From UBA6921 sp031363085 (GTDB taxonomy: Bacteria; Pseudomonadota; Gammaproteobacteria; SG8-11): DNA of 64,000 nucleotides. The notes under the pieces were generated by a model. That model worked only from the letters and a program-made list of their open reading frames with translations, had not been told where the DNA came from and ran no database searches. This document shows, in pieces, positions 63,677-64,000 of the stretch (position 1 is its first letter; the number at the start of each line of letters is the position of its first letter). Made by a program: the position numbers and the translations under genes. Location: NCBI GenBank assembly GCA_031363085.1, contig JANLTU010000245.1:1-64000 (forward strand), written 5' to 3'.

Positions 63677-64000
63677 GTCGCGTGTTCAATCGCCGCACTC
63701 GCCACGTGCGCCAACAGTGCAATTTCTTCCGGTGTGATCACGTACGGCGGCATGAAATAAATCACGTCGCCCAGCGGCCGCAACAGCACACCGGCACGCA
63801 GCGCGTACTCATAAACGCGCCGTCCCCGGCGTTCTTGCCACGGAAACGGTGTGCGCGTGGCCTTGTCCTTCACCAACTCAAGTGCCAGGATCATGCCGGT
63901 TTGCCGCACTTCGGCAACGTGTGGGTGATCGTTGAGATGCGCGGTGGCGGTGCGCATGACACGCGCCAGCTCGCGATTATTGTCGAGCACAGGCTCGTCA
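63670..64000 (-). CDS. bioA: Adenosylmethionine-8-amino-7-oxononanoate aminotransferase, C-terminal part
   Basis: This is the C-terminal 110 codons of a class-III aminotransferase, running off the right edge. The phrases HPHVAEVRQTGMILALELVK, FPWQERRGRRVYEYALRAGV and LLRPLGDVIYFMPPYVITPE are typical for BioA, which makes 7,8-diaminononanoate in biotin synthesis. The PLP lysine lies outside the window. No other bio gene is in view, so the assignment rests on these motifs. Confidence 0.88.
   Translation of the reverse strand, partial: DEPVLDNNRELARVMRTATAHLNDHPHVAEVRQTGMILALELVKDKATRTPFPWQERRGRRVYEYALRAGVLLRPLGDVIYFMPPYVITPEEIALLAHVASAAIEHATQ

Overview
The window is a chromosomal segment of a gammaproteobacterium that spans the replication-origin neighbourhood. 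Evidence for this is the block rpmH-rnpA-yidD-yidC-mnmE divergent from dnaA-dnaN-gyrB, DnaA boxes on both sides of dnaA, a parS site between dnaN and gyrB, and the gammaproteobacterial clusters lptD-surA-pdxA-rsmA, pilT-pilU, gshA...tonB-yqgE-ruvX-pyrR-pyrB-pyrC' and pilGHIJK-chpABC. I cannot name the genus. Most of the window is ordinary housekeeping DNA. Accessory inserts are visible where they break conserved gene orders.

Layout: 1-7.7 kb is accessory. It holds the start of a TonB-dependent receptor, an orphan Hpt protein, a Crp/Fnr regulator divergent from an NMT1/SsuA-type ABC transporter, and a PHP-type hydrolase of about 790 residues whose substrate is unknown. From 7.7 to 18.9 kb a long minus-strand run reads rpmH, rnpA, yidD, yidC, mnmE, lptD, surA, [AAA ATPase plus TOPRIM-like partner], pdxA, rsmA. 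The bracketed pair interrupts the surA-pdxA neighbourhood and resembles two-gene anti-phage modules. From 19 to 24.3 kb lie dnaA, the likely oriC, dnaN, parS and gyrB, with no recF. From 24.3 to 36.8 kb there are a TlpA-type thioredoxin and ABC exporter, an in-frame GNAT-YebC reading frame, fbp, hemC-hemD, a marR pair with a perfect palindromic operator, a nucleoside-diphosphate-sugar epimerase-like SDR, a sialidase-like gene remnant, yggS, pilT, pilU and a thioesterase.

From 36.8 to 42.1 kb is the most unusual stretch. Fragments of pyrK, higB, pilT and pilU form a mosaic, followed by a multicopper oxidase, an OmpR/QseC-type two-component system, a second diverged pyrK 3' end, and a HigBA toxin-antitoxin pair that abuts the intact pyrK. 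Three different pyrK 3' ends thus delimit two cargo modules, which suggests that the 3' end of pyrK is an insertion or recombination site.

From 42 to 51 kb the pyrimidine and glutathione neighbourhood (pyrK, a dihydroorotase-like PyrC' without its HxH motif, pyrB, pyrR, ruvX, yqgE, tonB) is joined to a three-gene flavin/electron-transfer set (Gx-family membrane protein, NusG_II-domain protein, apbE) and a type-2 gshA. gshB is not present. From 51.5 to 63.7 kb is the Pil-Chp chemosensory operon controlling type IV pili, including a 2031-residue ChpA with several Hpt domains. The window ends inside bioA. The pilT/pilU motors and the Pil-Chp system together indicate twitching motility or surface sensing.
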